A stretch of 64,000 nucleotides of DNA from Dryococelus australis. Its lineage: Eukaryota; Arthropoda; Insecta; Phasmatodea; Phasmatidae. Positions 35,700-48,292 of this stretch are shown here, piece after piece. The notes beneath the pieces were generated by a model. That model did not search any database. It was not told where the DNA came from and saw nothing but the letters and a program-made list of their open reading frames with translations. Within the stretch, counting starts at the first letter, position 1; the number at the start of each line of letters is the position of its first letter. The DNA is taken from NCBI GenBank assembly GCA_029891345.1, contig CM056993.1, forward strand, positions 107,003,300-107,067,299. Reading direction: 5' to 3'. The position numbers and the translations under genes are program-made.

Positions 35700-37775
35700 G
35701 TTGAATATTTTCCCAGTGTTTCAAAAGACGCGACATTAGTGAGAAATTTCTACTGTTCTCGTGAACTGAAAGGCGGGTAAATGATACATTTGCCTTCAAT
35801 TTTTTTATTTAACCAATTATTTCTCGCACTTTTGAATAAGTGAACGGAATCTATTCAGAAAAACAAAGGCCACATTGGATCTGATGGATGAGGGTACACA
35901 ATATTGAGCTCTCTGTTGCTAGAAAAAAAAAAAAAAAGACATAGCTCAGCGGTTGATTGCGTTGTTGTCACTCGATACACAAATGACAGAGAAACGAATG
36001 CATGTAAGGGAATAATACCGCAAAATTGTAAGGTAAATCTTACCACGAATGCCATAGTTGTAAGGGAAATGCCTTACAAATGTGCTGTAAGATACCATAA
36101 GAGAATATCCATACACTCTATGGGAAAATTACATGACTACTGATAAGTTGTATACATCAATTTATAGTAGCCTACCTGAGTGATAGTAACACTGCGAATA
36201 AAATACGAAAAATAAAACAATTTCTTCGTGCCACCTGTAAGAATTAGATATCGTGTGATTACAGATATCTGCAGAAAAATTTCTTTTGCTAATATCAGCT
36301 TGATCTTTCAGGTAGTCAAAAGATAAATTATACATTCGTCAATATAGGGGGGAAATAATAAAGTTATAGATTCCAGAGACTTTATTAGCAACAATTTTCT
36401 CGAGAAAACGGTATTAATTTGTTAGTTTACCAGATATCTTGGTTACCGGTATGGTACTTCTACGCATCACAAAGCTAAGTTACTGCAAGATTTATTGTGC
36501 AACTTTTATTACTGCGTCGCAATCAATGCCTTTCCATGTATTTAAGTAGTTTCGTAGACTGAAAAAAGCCTAGCAATTAAAAATAAAGTTGCTAAAAAAT
36601 TCCTCCTTAATCGAAATTTGACCATACCAAATAAAACTTAGAAATACTTAGAAGGCGTTAAAAAGCAAGCAACTGTTGCCACAGAGCGAGACTCCACTAA
36701 CATGAAGCAAACCATAATTTCCTGGCACCAACAGATATCTAAGAGCAATATTTCGTAATGTTGTTGCGTTTTCATTTGTAGCAATTTTAGTAATGTATTT
36801 TAAAATATTCCTATTCAAAATTAATGTATTTTGTTCAATTTTATGCGAGCCTTAAATAAATTTTTATCCAATAAGCTTTCCACCATGGTGTTTTCTTTTT
36901 TTTCTGGAAGTCTAGCAACTACATAATATTTTTGAAACTTTCTTCATGTTGAAAAGGTACAACAGAAATTAATACCGCGTTGAAGATCTGTAAAATCCTG
37001 GCCTCACTATTCAGATAATTCTCGAACAAGATTGGAAATGTATAATATACAATATTTGATATTGCTAATGCGTAAGGAACTTTACATATGAAATGCAAAT
37101 TTAATTCAACACGTAAATAATTAAAAAGTGTAAAATATAACAAATTGTATTGCGGCTAAGTATATTAACAACAAACCCCATTGTTATTTACGTGAATTGA
37201 CTTAGTTAAAATTATGGAATAGCCCTGCATAGGCCTACAAGCAATCATGCATGCATACATTCATGTATACATCGAAACGTAAGCAATTATAAACGTCATG
37301 AATACATAGAAATATACACACTATGTATCGTCAACTTTTAACAAGTAACATAAAAGTTGGCACTTGGTACTGTATGCTAGTCATACGTAAATTATTTTTT
37401 ATAATGTTACATTTTAACATATCAGTTTTCTTCGCATATCTCTGTTATGTAAATATATGTACGTTAGTGTATTGTCTTATATATCTGCATCAGCCTAAGT
37501 TCGCTGCTCTAGTTAAAAATAGAGATTTATGTTTGAAAATTTTTAAACCCCGAAATAATATTAAAAATATCCAATACATATATAATGTGCTATTCATGTG
37601 CAATTATAAAAATTTGAACAGCGTGAAAACACAATGATAACATTCTTCCGATTTTAATATTAAAATTTTTCTTATGCCTCCTTTTAAGTCCGCCATTACG
37701 TTAAAAAGAAACAAGGGTGTACATAAATCACGTAGTTTTGTATACGAGGAAATTACAAATGATTCAATCGTTACT
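35700..37775. other. Presumed intron/eroded middle of the P-type element
   Basis: No transposase blocks recognised. Open frames at 35855-36055, 36919-37143 and 37323-37637 are AT-driven. The stretch may hold a further insertion but I see no borders. Confidence 0.4.
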
Positions 37776-37930
37776 ACCTTGAAGTTGTCCGTAGGCTGGA
37801 AATTTTGCCTGTGTATAGCTGCTATCGATTTCTGCTTCAAATTAGTATCCTTTGGAAAACCAAACACAGACACTTTTGGGCCGTTGTCATAATTTCCTCT
37901 GCATTTTGGCACACAACATCGAAACGGCAT
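37776..37930 (-). pseudogene. THAP-domain first exon of the P-type element
   Basis: Starts MPFRCCVPKCRGNY with the first C-x4-C zinc pair, then FGFPKD, and ends FQPTDNFK at AAG|GTAGTA, a usable donor. First exons of P/THAP genes commonly break inside the THAP finger, as here. The invariant Trp that should follow FPKD..L..K reads Ser, which would be expected to cripple folding. The frame continues past the donor as intron. Confidence 0.7.
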
Positions 37931-38159
37931 GATATATTTTAAGTATAGGAACTTAAATATAAATTCATACTGTAGGCTAGGCTATTTTCTAGCTACCCAC
38001 ACTGGCGTTGAAGAACAACGAACTGTGCTTGAAACGGTCAGGTAGTCGAGGGCGAGGGTGTCCGGGCGGTCGGACTATGTAGCATGACGTCAGGACCCCA
38101 TGGGACGACAGTGAAGGGGCTTTCATCTCTAGGGGGGTGTTGGTCCATCCCACTCTTAA

Positions 38160-38920
38160 AGTTGAAGTAAAGCAACTGCCTATGAAGCACTGCACCTGAC
38201 TGTACAATGTGAAGAACTCATAAAAAAGTAGTAAAGTCACCATAAAAATTGTCAGAAAACTGCGATTTATGCTGTACATTAAAGAATTATGTATGTATTT
38301 TGCAACATTATAAAATATTTTATTAGAATATACTTTCTAATTGTAAAAATAATAACCAATCGATAGTCTGCATATTTAACAAAATTTAACCTCATTTCCG
38401 TTTTGGATGCTTCAGAAAGCAGAATTTACAAGAGCATCTTCTTCAAGAAAAATCATCATAACACTTACTGTGATCACAATAAAATCATAGTAATAATATA
38501 TAATATCAATTTTCAGTCATATATGTTTGTGACAGATGGCTGCACATATCATCACTTTTAAAAATTATTTCGTACAATATTATTAAAATTTTCTTGAATA
38601 CAATCATAGATAATATTATGATGCTATTCCATGACGAAGATTTTCATGCGAATTCTGCTTTCTGAAGCATCCAGAATGGTAATATGCCTAAATTGTGATA
38701 AACATACAGACTATTTTAATAGATAATTTTTGTATATTTAAAAAGTATATTTCACTAAATCCTTTTATAATGTTGCAAAATATATACATTCTTCATTCAT
38801 ATATAGCATAAATCGCACTTTTCTGTTAATTTTCTTAGGTGTCTGTACAACTTTATTTATGAGTTCTTCACATTGTACAGTCAGGTGCAGGGCTCCATAG
38901 GCAGTTGCTTTACTTCAACC
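38160..38920. mobile_element. TTAA-flanked foldback element, 761 bp
   Basis: TTAA at 38,156-38,159 and 38,921-38,924. Ends AGTTGAAGTAAAGC and GCTTTACTTCAACC. The two arms are inverted copies for about 300 bases each (GAAGAACTCAT/ATGAGTTCTTC, GCTTCAGAAAGCAGAATT/AATTCTGCTTTCTGAAGC), leaving a loop of about 150 bases. TTAA targets fit the piggyBac or Kolobok superfamilies. No coding capacity. Confidence 0.9.
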
Positions 38921-38924
38921 TTAA

Positions 38925-39331
38925 AAGCCGCCCAAATCTCTTCGCTCAATCACTCATTCGCACGACTACGGTCGTGGGCGTGGCAAGACTGGACTGGAGG
39001 GAAGGGAACGTAAGGCGGGCTCCATTCACGAGTGTGAGAAGCGGCAGTGGCCTCGCTGCTCTAGTACGTCACCGCAGCGGGCATCTGGCAGGAAACAGGA
39101 AGTGGCGTTTCGCAGCGGCGCACCTAGTAAGTGGCCGTCTTCTCCAGAACAATATGACTCTCGATGCGCTGCAGCCGGAACTAAGAGCCTTAAGTCGCAC
39201 GGCTGTTGCTTCTCCAGGCCCCGCGGAGCGTGCGACAAAGGAGATTTCAACATGTGTGTGAACCTTATCGTCATGCATTTATTTATTTTTAGAGGTATGA
39301 TGCATTAACTGCGGTGAATTAATTTGTTAAG
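38925..39331. other. GC-rich block
   Basis: 38,960-39,260 has G+C well above the flanks; overlapping frames on both strands (38905-39261, 39026-39274, 39069-39278) are shadows of composition. 38,928-38,960 resembles the outer part of the SINE at 42,886. Confidence 0.4.
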
Positions 39332-39698
39332 GGCAGTTTACCTGCATATATTTTAACGGACGCACTGAGTGACGTGCACCCAGTAAAGTTGGTACCAATG
39401 TAGGGAAAGTAGTTATATATATTTACGTCGAATATAAAGTGTTAGGTAACCTTTTGTGATGACTTAAGTTATTTATTTCACTTTCTGTTTTTTTTTATCC
39501 ATTGAAGTGTAAAAATAAGCAGATTCGTAAAATATTTACTTTTTATAATAATTTCACAGTTCCACTTGACCGACGCATGAATCAAATGATGAGGCCCATG
39601 GCTATGTTAATGTTACATAAGGCGGAAGAACACACAACGTGCTTACAAGTAGATCTTAAGGAGGGCTTTCAAAAGTGCTCAGTTTACCGTGGACAGCC
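39332..39698 (+). mobile_element. MITE family A copy, left end eroded
   Basis: Full interior from CTGCATATATTTTAACGG to AAAAGTGCTCAGTTTACCG and GGACAGCC, then TATA. Only the first terminal repeat is lost. Confidence 0.8.
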
Positions 39699-39852
39699 TA
39701 TACTTGGCAGTCTCTCAGAACAATTTTCCTTCAGAAATTAACTTACTGCAAAGTGCGCGAATGCAGAATATGGGCAAATGTTCTCTGATCATCGTGTAGA
39801 GTACGCGCTACGATTTTATAATTATATGACTCACAGATTTATCTGCATATCT

Positions 39853-39853
39853 T

Positions 39854-39922
<69 letters not shown>
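39853..39922. repeat. (GA)n microsatellite
   Basis: About 70 bases of GA/GAG units with two single-base interruptions. Confidence 0.95.
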
Positions 39923-40050
39923 CGAAAGGGAAAATGGGGTAGATGGGGAGGGGGCGGTGAAAGAAAATCACAAACACATGTGTATACATAAGTTTATATA
40001 CTATACAGCTTAAAGTTCCCTGGCGAGATCCTCAATAAATTAGTAGCAAC

Positions 40051-40527
40051 TATTAAAAAAAGTTTTATGTCGAATTTCAATTGCTTCAGTTTTTAAGAAT
40101 ATATATTTTGGCTCATGTAGTTTTTCGATGGAATACAGAATTCTCGAGGATAACAGGATTATATTTCGTTCATGCTCCCAACGTAGGGAATTCGTTCAGA
40201 GATGTAGATGCGTGGATAATATATATTTATTTATCAATGTCGAATATGGAATGGCGCGAAGTCCTCACTCAACGTAACATATTCTTTGATCCTTTGGCAA
40301 TCGAGTGGTGTAATTTAATTTTGAATGTAGATGATAGATTCGGAGCTGCAATGCCAAACTGTATCCCCCGATTTTGTCATCATCGGATTTTCTGGATTGG
40401 CTCCCACTGTGGTTGCAAATCTAAAGACGCATTCACGTCAGAAACCTCCGCTGAAGCCAAATTAACATCGTCACGTTGCGTTGTCGCTAAAAGCAAAACT
40501 CATTCAAGCTTTCTGTGCTTTCTGTAG
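40051..40527 (+). other. 148-residue open frame, not recognised
   Basis: The frame 40081-40527 has a non-ATG start and mixed composition that is less AT-biased at its 3' part (for example SHCGCKSKDAFTSETSAEAK). No domain, signal peptide or membrane segment stands out beyond one hydrophobic stretch at its start. It may be an exon or chance; I do not call a gene. Confidence 0.2.
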
Positions 40528-40529
40528 CG

Positions 40530-40760
40530 CCTAGCCGCGGCCTGGCGTAGTGAGTTCCACGTGACGTCACGCCGAGGCCAGAACTAAGGGGAAGGACAGG
40601 AAAGTAAGCACGCGCGCATCGTCTCCTCGTAGCACGTGGGCGAAACCCCTCGTCAGTTGCATTTCCATTTTCCCTCCCACATCGCCACGATGTTTACTTC
40701 ACCGCCGTGCGGCGCTTTGCAGTTTGCCATAGTAAGTGGTTCGCGATAAATAGAGTATTC
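40530..40760 (+). promoter_or_regulatory. GC-rich block with ATG and splice-donor-like site
   Basis: Sharp GC-rich, CpG-rich patch with a TGACGTCA word at about 40,563. It ends with an ATG at 40,690 that opens MFTSPPCGALQFAI and meets GTAAGTGG at about 40,733. This is the layout of a promoter with a short first coding exon, but no downstream exon is visible. Confidence 0.25.
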
Positions 40761-42149
40761 TGAATGTGAAATTTTAGAAATTATGTATATGCCTTATTTT
40801 TTTATAACTGCATATATTTTATGTAAACCCCGACTAGAATATCTACAGTTATGTTGGCAGCGAGCTACGAAAAATAATTATGCGAATTAAAATTACTTTT
40901 TTTTTTATCTTGAAGTTTGAACTTTACCTACAACGGACCGAAGTTACTTCCATTTTAAAGAAAGCGGAAAATGGATTGTATCGACAGAAATACATGTTTA
41001 TTTCTAAATATTTCAGCCTTTTCTGTATGAAGCTGAGGAAAAGTTTTTGTGTGTTCAACAAGCAACAAGTCCATATTATTCAGCTGAACGACAGGCATCT
41101 GTCCGGGTATGGCAGCTGGATAGCGATGCAGCTGTTCGATGCTGCAACTGAAAGATAGGCAGCTGCAAGGGCACAGCAGCTAGCCGACAGGAAATTGTTT
41201 GGTAGGTCAGCTGACAAACAGCTCTTAGATATGGCAGAGTACGGATAGGAAACTGTTCAGCACGACAGCTAGCCGTAAATCGGCTGTCAGACCAGTGGCG
41301 GATTTAAGCATTCGCCTTAATGGTTGGTAAAAGGGGGGGGGGGGAGGCACTCGAATGTGTAACTTCCTAAACTTCTTGGGAAATTGAAATTCGTTAAAAA
41401 TGTTTCAATTCAGTCGTAAGCAATTTAAGTGTTTTTGGTTACGTATGTATAATATTGAGTAGACCTCAATAAGTACTTCCTGCGCAATGCCAGTAATAGT
41501 TTATGTCTTTGTGTTCTTATAAATTTTTATGGTCATCACGCTATTGCCCATGCTTTCTTCAAGTTTTAACATAAGCCTATATGTAATATTTATCATAATT
41601 GCTGTAAAGATAAACCATTCTGTTCTTCCTTGTCAAATGTGGCAATAAAATTTTCCTAATATTAGAAGTCCTATTTAAAATTTTAGTTACAAATACAATT
41701 CATAACATATTTTAAAAAATCGTTGAAAATAGGCACTTACATTTTAGAAGTATGCTGTGTTTGAAAAGATCATTTTACATTAATATTCAGTACATTCGTT
41801 TAATATCGGTTTTGGTTTGAGTATAATTTTGGGTAATTACAATTCAGAATCAAAACTAAACCTACGCTTGTACAGAAAAATAATTTATGTATACAGTGTT
41901 GTTTACTTCACAGTAATTGTAGTTCGCATTAACATTACTTAGGTTTTGGCTGTAAAAAATTTGAAATAACTGAACTTGGCAAACTGTAAAACATAAAATA
42001 AAGCAGAGACATTATTTTCAGTTTTCACTAACTTTTAAATATTATGGAAATTAAATAATTCTAAAAATCTTGAATAAAAGTCATTTTACCTGAGGTACTA
42101 GAATACTCGAATATAATATTCATTATATTGTTTTAAAATATGGGCATTA

Positions 42150-42226
<77 letters not shown>

Positions 42227-42885
42227 GTTTCTATATTTACAAGTTATGATAAAATACACGCACATTAAAAAATGTGACTTCGAGGTACCTCAAAAATGAC
42301 ACAAATCTTGATCTGTATAGTGTTCTTCATGTTTGTTCACTCTCAGGGAAAGTAGTATTTGTATTATTCTTTAGCACATCCACTGACCTGTAAGTTCAAA
42401 GAATTCAAATATGTTCTAGAACTAATTTGAAAATAGAAACGTACTAGCGCTATAGTAAGACAGATTTAGATTACATATGAACATTATTCTTCAGTGGTAG
42501 GCCTATACGAGTTTAGTCTTTGTTTTAAAGATGTAATGTGTTCGGTGGCCCGTAAACCAGCTTGACGGTGTTAATGCAAGTGTTTATACCTGCTTTTACT
42601 CGACGTAAAATGGATTTCGCACGAGGCATCGCATGAGAAATTTCATGCAAGAATATCGGGGAAAACCCATTAGATACCTTGGTCCACAGATCAAACATGT
42701 AGCGTAAGAAAATTCGAATGGCCAATGAATAGTCAAAATTTCAATAATTAAAGAACATAATATTTCTTAAGACTATATGCCACTACAAAATTTTCCGTAT
42801 AGCGGAACCTTCCACTAGACTTGTTACCCGGGCATGTATACAAGTAGTTATGAAGGGTTCTTTAGAGTAACCTGTGCGATGATAC
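40761..42885. other. Long non-coding stretch with (TA)n tract
   Basis: 41,080-41,310 is rich in repeated CAGCTG/GACAG words (for example CAGCTAGCCGACAGGAAA at about 41,179 and its drifted copy at 41,260). A G-run lies at 41,332-41,345. A (TA)n tract spans 42,151-42,222. Otherwise AT-rich with no gene. Confidence 0.5.
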
Positions 42886-43143
42886 TTGTGAGTGAGTGAA
42901 GAGATTTGGGAGGCTCTTAACAGCGAGGTCTTCAGAGCCGATGGGGGTGATTGAGGAGAGCATGGAGCATCGCCGGAATGAAAGGGTGGGGGAAACGGAA
43001 GATCCCGGAGAAAACCCGCCGACCAACGGCATCGTCCGGCACGATTCCGACATGCGAAGGTCCGGGAGTGGCCTGGTCGGGGATTGAACCCGGTTCCCCT
43101 TGGTGGGAGGCGAGCAGGCTAACCGCTCAGCCATTGCGGTCCC
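42886..43143 (-). repeat. tRNA-derived SINE, copy 3 (most complete)
   Basis: Minus-strand head at 43,143: CGCAATGGCTGAGCGGTTAG (A box) and GAACCGGGTTCAATCCCC (B box) 30-35 bases on, spaced as in tRNA genes of the Ser type, then the family body and a tail ending TTCACTCACTCAC at 42,886. Confidence 0.85.
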
Positions 43144-44480
43144 CCGCACAAGTAATGTAGAGCGAATTTCTAATGATTTTATTTCCGCAGTTGTGGTTCG
43201 GGAACAGTCTTCACTCATGACTTGAGTATTAATTATTTTACGCACAGAGCCTAATCGTTTTGCTGTTAAAACTGAAAATTTTGTGTTAAATTAATACGAA
43301 TGTTTACCATCATTTTCACACAATACTGTTTTAGAATCAATAAAAAAGATATCGTGGTATTTAATCGTGTTACGCTATTTCTCAAACCAAATAAACAAAA
43401 TGACCTACCACCCTCTCTCTGATTGCATAAAATTCCAACCTTGCAGGAAACCTTCCATCGAAAATTGCAAACGACCAATTACGAAAAATTAAATGAAAAC
43501 GGCCAGCAAGTGGCCAGATCTTTCAGAGAACCATCAATGCAAGCGGCCATGCAGGCTTAATACATTTACTCGTCCAACAATCTCACAACAATATTTGAAG
43601 ACCAGTCCATTTCCAAATAAAATTTTCAAGAGTTCTTCACAATGAAGATTTTTCGCCTGATTCCTCTTCGTACGGCTATATTCTCCGTTCTTCTCCTACC
43701 TCCCTGTCTCAGCTATGAATGCAGCTTTTCGACATCTGAGTAGCAGGCAGAAAATTAAAATTCTCAAAATAGGACAGTGTTCGGGTACCATTTTGTGTCA
43801 AATTGACCAACACAAACACAATCAGATTTGCTTCCATGTGTCACAACAGCTCAGGAGAAAGGTTATGTTGTCAAAGAACACCACTTACAACTGTCAAAAA
43901 GTGGCCTTCGTAACTGAGACAGAGTTTTATACAAGTGGTCACATGGCTATAGTATATTCGTGGTTTCTTTACACTTTTTAAAATCAAATCTTTGAAAATT
44001 CACCCCTTGTGTGACGGTTTTCGTTATTGACTAAATATGCCGTGTATCACAAGAGTTTCACACCCCTGTTTATGTAAAAGTACCTTATTTTTAGTTAAAC
44101 AGAACTTTTATTTTTATTTTGCCCATAAATTACACTATTTCTTTATTAGTTAATACGAATAAAAACAGAGAGAAAATAGGTGTGTTAGATAATTCCTAGT
44201 AAGAAATAGGTCTTATGCAGAATATTATTGAAGTGAGTCCTCACGAATGCGGTGCGTTGTCCGTTTGATGTAATTTTCAAGACTCGGTTAAGGTTTGTTT
44301 GCATGAGGCGGAGTGATACCTCCTGAAAGTAGAATTTCAGCAGGGCTTCGGAATAGCTGGAAGTAACTTTGAATGGAGTATAGCAGCGAACGACCAGCAG
44401 AATCAATCTTTTCGTGCAAAACTAACCTGAAAAGAGGACAAGCCCTGTCTCCAACTTTCGTACGGGATCAGCTGTGTAAA
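43144..44480. repeat. Spacer with dispersed repeat R2, first copy
   Basis: 43,965-44,400 is related to 56,030-56,460 in the same orientation (shared GTATCACAAG, AGAGAAAATAGGT.TGTTAG, GAATGYGGTGCGTTGT, GAGGCGGAG, GCAGGGCTTC). The remainder is AT-rich without a supported gene; the 88-residue frame 43715-43981 is unassigned. Confidence 0.6.
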
Positions 44481-44741
44481 GGTTGTTCTCGGCAAAATGA
44501 GCACTTTTGAAAGCCCTGCTTACGATCTACTTGTAAGCACGTTGTGTATTCTTTCGCTTTATGTAAGATTAAAATATTCATGGCCACGGGCCTCATCACT
44601 TTATTCATACGTCGGCCAAGTGAAACTGAGAAATTATTAGAAAAGTAAATATTTTACAAATCTGCTCATTTTTACAGTTCGATGAATAAAAAACAGAAAG
44701 CGAAATAAATAATTTAAGTTATCAGAAATGGTCATAAAATA
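44481..44741 (-). mobile_element. MITE family A, left half of a copy split by Element 2
   Basis: Starts GGTTGTTCTCGGCAAAATGAG and runs to the middle of the family (ATCAGAAATGGTCAT). Its other half begins at 53,691 and ends near 53,853 at TTGTGAATTGTC. Joining the two by eye gives one ordinary family A copy of about 420 bases. Confidence 0.85.
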
Positions 44742-44970
44742 AGTAGTAGAGGTGGGTGCGTTTCACCCCACATGGGATCAATTCGGATTAATGGATGGAT
44801 TGTCAATTCGATTGGATTAATCCTTAATCCGATCGCAATCTGACCAATTTTTAAAATCGGATTAAGGATTAATCTTAATCGAATAAAATGTGATCAAAGA
44901 AATTTGGTTAGATTTACTGATGAAAAAAATTGATCAAATTAATTTGATGGAATTTTTTTGTGTATATTTC

Positions 44971-47900
44971 TATATTTTCTTCTTTCATTCTGGTTGGGGA
45001 AGGGGGTAGCAGGAGCTCCGTTCGATGTTGACGGTGTGCTGTTCTAAAGGCGACTGACCAGAGTGGTTGGTTGCAATGTGTTATATATGTGTTAAGTGCA
45101 AGAGTGGGCTAAGTGTATTTTTTTTAAAGATTTTCTTAGGGTTTTGAGTGGAATAATGTTCATAGATGGTAGATAGGCGATTTTATACTAATATATATAT
45201 AACACACGAGAGAAATTTAGAGTGTTTAGACAATTTCGAAAAGTGGCCTAAGTGCAAATTTTATACTTTTTGGGTGATATTGTTCGTAGACTGTGGTGGA
45301 GGATGGCAACGTTGAAAGATGCGATTTATGTGTTAATAATGACAAACAATCTGTTTTCGGAATGCAATTAAATGTTAGAAAATTCAGAGTGTTCTACGAA
45401 TGAATAAATTACATGCATCGCATTGCAAATTTCAAATGACTACGTGAATAATAAGTGCAATTACTCCAGTATGAAATTAAACATAATGTGAGTCTCGAGC
45501 TTAGAAATATAATTTATAAAAGAGATAATTTTAACTATGTGAATTACATCTTATGTCGACAAGTGCAAACACACTAAACGAAATCCAGCTAGCCAGTATG
45601 AAATTACTCGAGGCAGAGTCCTTAAACGATATAAGTAATGAGTTCTACATATGAATGAATAACATGAGAGACAAGAATAACGAACTACTATGTTTTACTC
45701 TCTTTAAAACGGAATCCAGCTAGTCAGTATGAATAAATAATACATTATTACGTACAAATTACACGATTCAGACTGGTGAATGATATCGTACAGCAAAAAA
45801 AATTCTGAATACGATTTAAACCAGACACAATCATGTACATGATAAGATATTAAAATGTGTCTGTTCCATGTATGAATGAGTAGCACTTACATAATCCTGT
45901 AAGTAGATTAGTGTAGTACGTCCAATAGGCAACTGTGTTTAAACTATGGTAAACACTAATAAATGAAGGAAAAAAAATCTTAAATGTTTATGAAATTCAC
46001 TGCACTTGTTAACACATACTGTAATTTAAATTCCTAGGAATTTTCGTAGACCAAACTCAGAAAAACACATGAGGAAATCGGCTCCCCGAAATCGTACCTC
46101 CATCCACCTTGGAGCTCACTTGATGAATGAGTTGAGGCTATGATGTACACCTGTTTATATACATGGAACTTGAGGGCGAGTAGAAATTTAGAACTGACAG
46201 AAAATTTACCAAGCTACTATTAACGACTATATTCGTCCTTCAAGTGTGTGAGTGTATAAAAGTTAACTATTAAAAAAATAACAATTGAAGTACTAAAAAT
46301 TTCCATAAATTTCCATTTGTTAACACAAATGGTATTTGAGGAAGTATCGTCTACCGTACACAGAAATTTTAAATCTTATCGCAATATTGACTTAACACAC
46401 GAAAATTAAAATTTTCCAGATAAAATAATTGTCGTCCACCAAGTGTCTAGAGCTGTGGTGAAGACGAGACAGAGAGAGCTGTACACATCTGTCTCCTACA
46501 AGCTTCTATCATAAACTGAAGATGACGGCGACTGGGTAGCTGAGGTAACTTCACTAAAGAGATCAGTACACCCCATCCCACCCATCGCCAGAGTGCGACC
46601 CCGGGCTACCTGCGATTGTCAATTTTTTGGTACTAAGGCAAGATGGCAACAACTGCCTAGAGAGCTCACATCACCCAGCTCGACTGTAGCCACCCCTACC
46701 CTCACCATACCCTTCACCCCTCGCCCTCAGAGCTGGTCCGACTCCACGATGCCAGTTTCCCTGCACCCCCTCCTGTACAAGCATGTCAGCGATGTCCTAG
46801 GGTCATTCACCTGTATGCCCTCAATTGTCATTTTTAGCAACTGAGTCAAGATGGCGTCAACTGCCTACTTGCACTCAGATTGGGGGAGCAGCCACCCCTT
46901 CCATCCCTACCCTATACCCCTCGCCCTCAAAACCAGCCCAAGTCGAGAGGAATGTGACCCCTGTGTGTCTGCGCAAGCAACTCCCCCCCACCCCCAAATT
47001 CAAAAAGGTGACTTTTCTGAAGAGCTCCGCTATCGATAGAGTCTGCCATATCCCCTGTGAAATAAAAATTTCAAAATCCCTGCTGATCAAAATTTATATT
47101 TCTGAAGCTAAATATTACCCAAAATCTTAATCTCCAGATAAAATTCCAACAAATGTTATATCTCAATCCAATAAACTTTATCCCATTTCCAGTAAAATTA
47201 TTTAAGTATTTTCAAGAAACTCAGTATATTTTCGTACAAGAGATATTTTCACTTTCTAAAATTTTTATTTTAAACATTGAAAGATCACCATTTTTTCAAA
47301 TATGTATCATTCCATTTAAATAAGTTTCAGCTATTATGATGGAAAAAATGTCACATACATATTCAAACATTCAATCTGTTTTTTAATGTATGTGTATAGC
47401 AGAGAAAAATATGTATTTGATGTGTAGACTTGTCTACAACACAAACATTTACTTATAACCATAGTTTCAATTCAAAAGCTTCAAAGTAGAGATTTTTATA
47501 TACACTATCTACCATAAAATATGTATGTATTCGAACTTACATAGAAATCGATTTCCCTAGAAAACAAATTTTGGTGTACTATTAAAGAAATACACAAATG
47601 AAGTTTGAAATGACTCCTATCTGAGTTTGAATATATCGATTTCCACAATATTTCATTATATTCATGCAAAATTTGAAGGAAAACTGTGGTTATTTTGTAA
47701 TTGTATAACCTATCTTTTAGGAAAATACATTCCGACTTTCAAAATATTATTTACATCGCAAATGATATCCAAGACACATAAATTTATTCCATACAACTTA
47801 GGAATGGACATACTGAATTATCAGACAAAAGAAAGTGGGAAAAACGAAATTCGTATTACATACGCACGTTTAAAACAGAAAACTGTCAAGTCAATCACAG

Positions 47901-48292
47901 CTCAAAATAGTTTACTCAACAGACTAACCTCCTACTAACACAATCGTTTAGTAAACAAAGTCTTTAAATATTCCCTACAAAATACATCTAAAACCATCTC
48001 TCCCTTCTGCATTCCTAAAATAAAATTATTATTTATTCATTTTAGTCGAACATAACATCTAACATATGTAGAATTATTCACACAATGAATTAGTTAGCAC
48101 ACCCCTGCAATTAACATACAAATCATTATAATGGAAGACATTTTATCATCATTAATGAAACCTGATACTGTTTAAAACAGTACAATCATACAGATACAAG
48201 TTATTTGTCATTCTGACATTGTAAGGTGAACATCTATTCGCAAGTAAACTTTCTCCTCAAACCGAAGATTATTCATTTAATCTACATTGATG
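44971..48292. other. Left internal region of Element 2
   Basis: AT-rich with no supported gene, apart from a GC-rich patch at 46,580-47,010. That patch holds two diverged tandem copies (about 46,615-46,800 and 46,830-47,000) of a unit with GCAAGATGGCAACAACTGCC-type and CCTCGCCCTCA words; the open frames 46593-46844 and 46825-47130 lie over the two copies and are Pro/Ser-rich. The tandem frames may be non-coding. Confidence 0.45.

Larger units (their letters stand above)
33645..38150 (-). mobile_element. P-element/THAP9-type transposon, decayed, about 4.5 kb
   Basis: The two ends are loosely inverted copies: 33,645-33,712 and 38,088-38,150 share, in the same order, CAACA, a C-run, AGAGATGAAAGCC and TGACGTCA. 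Between them, on the minus strand, are a THAP-domain exon near the right end and P-type transposase blocks towards the left end. I could not fix the 8-bp duplication expected for the superfamily, so the borders are approximate. Confidence 0.6.

Noticed and set aside
38905..39278. Overlapping frames of 118, 82, 69 and 68 residues
   Set aside because: All lie in one GC-rich block on both strands and have no recognisable domains.
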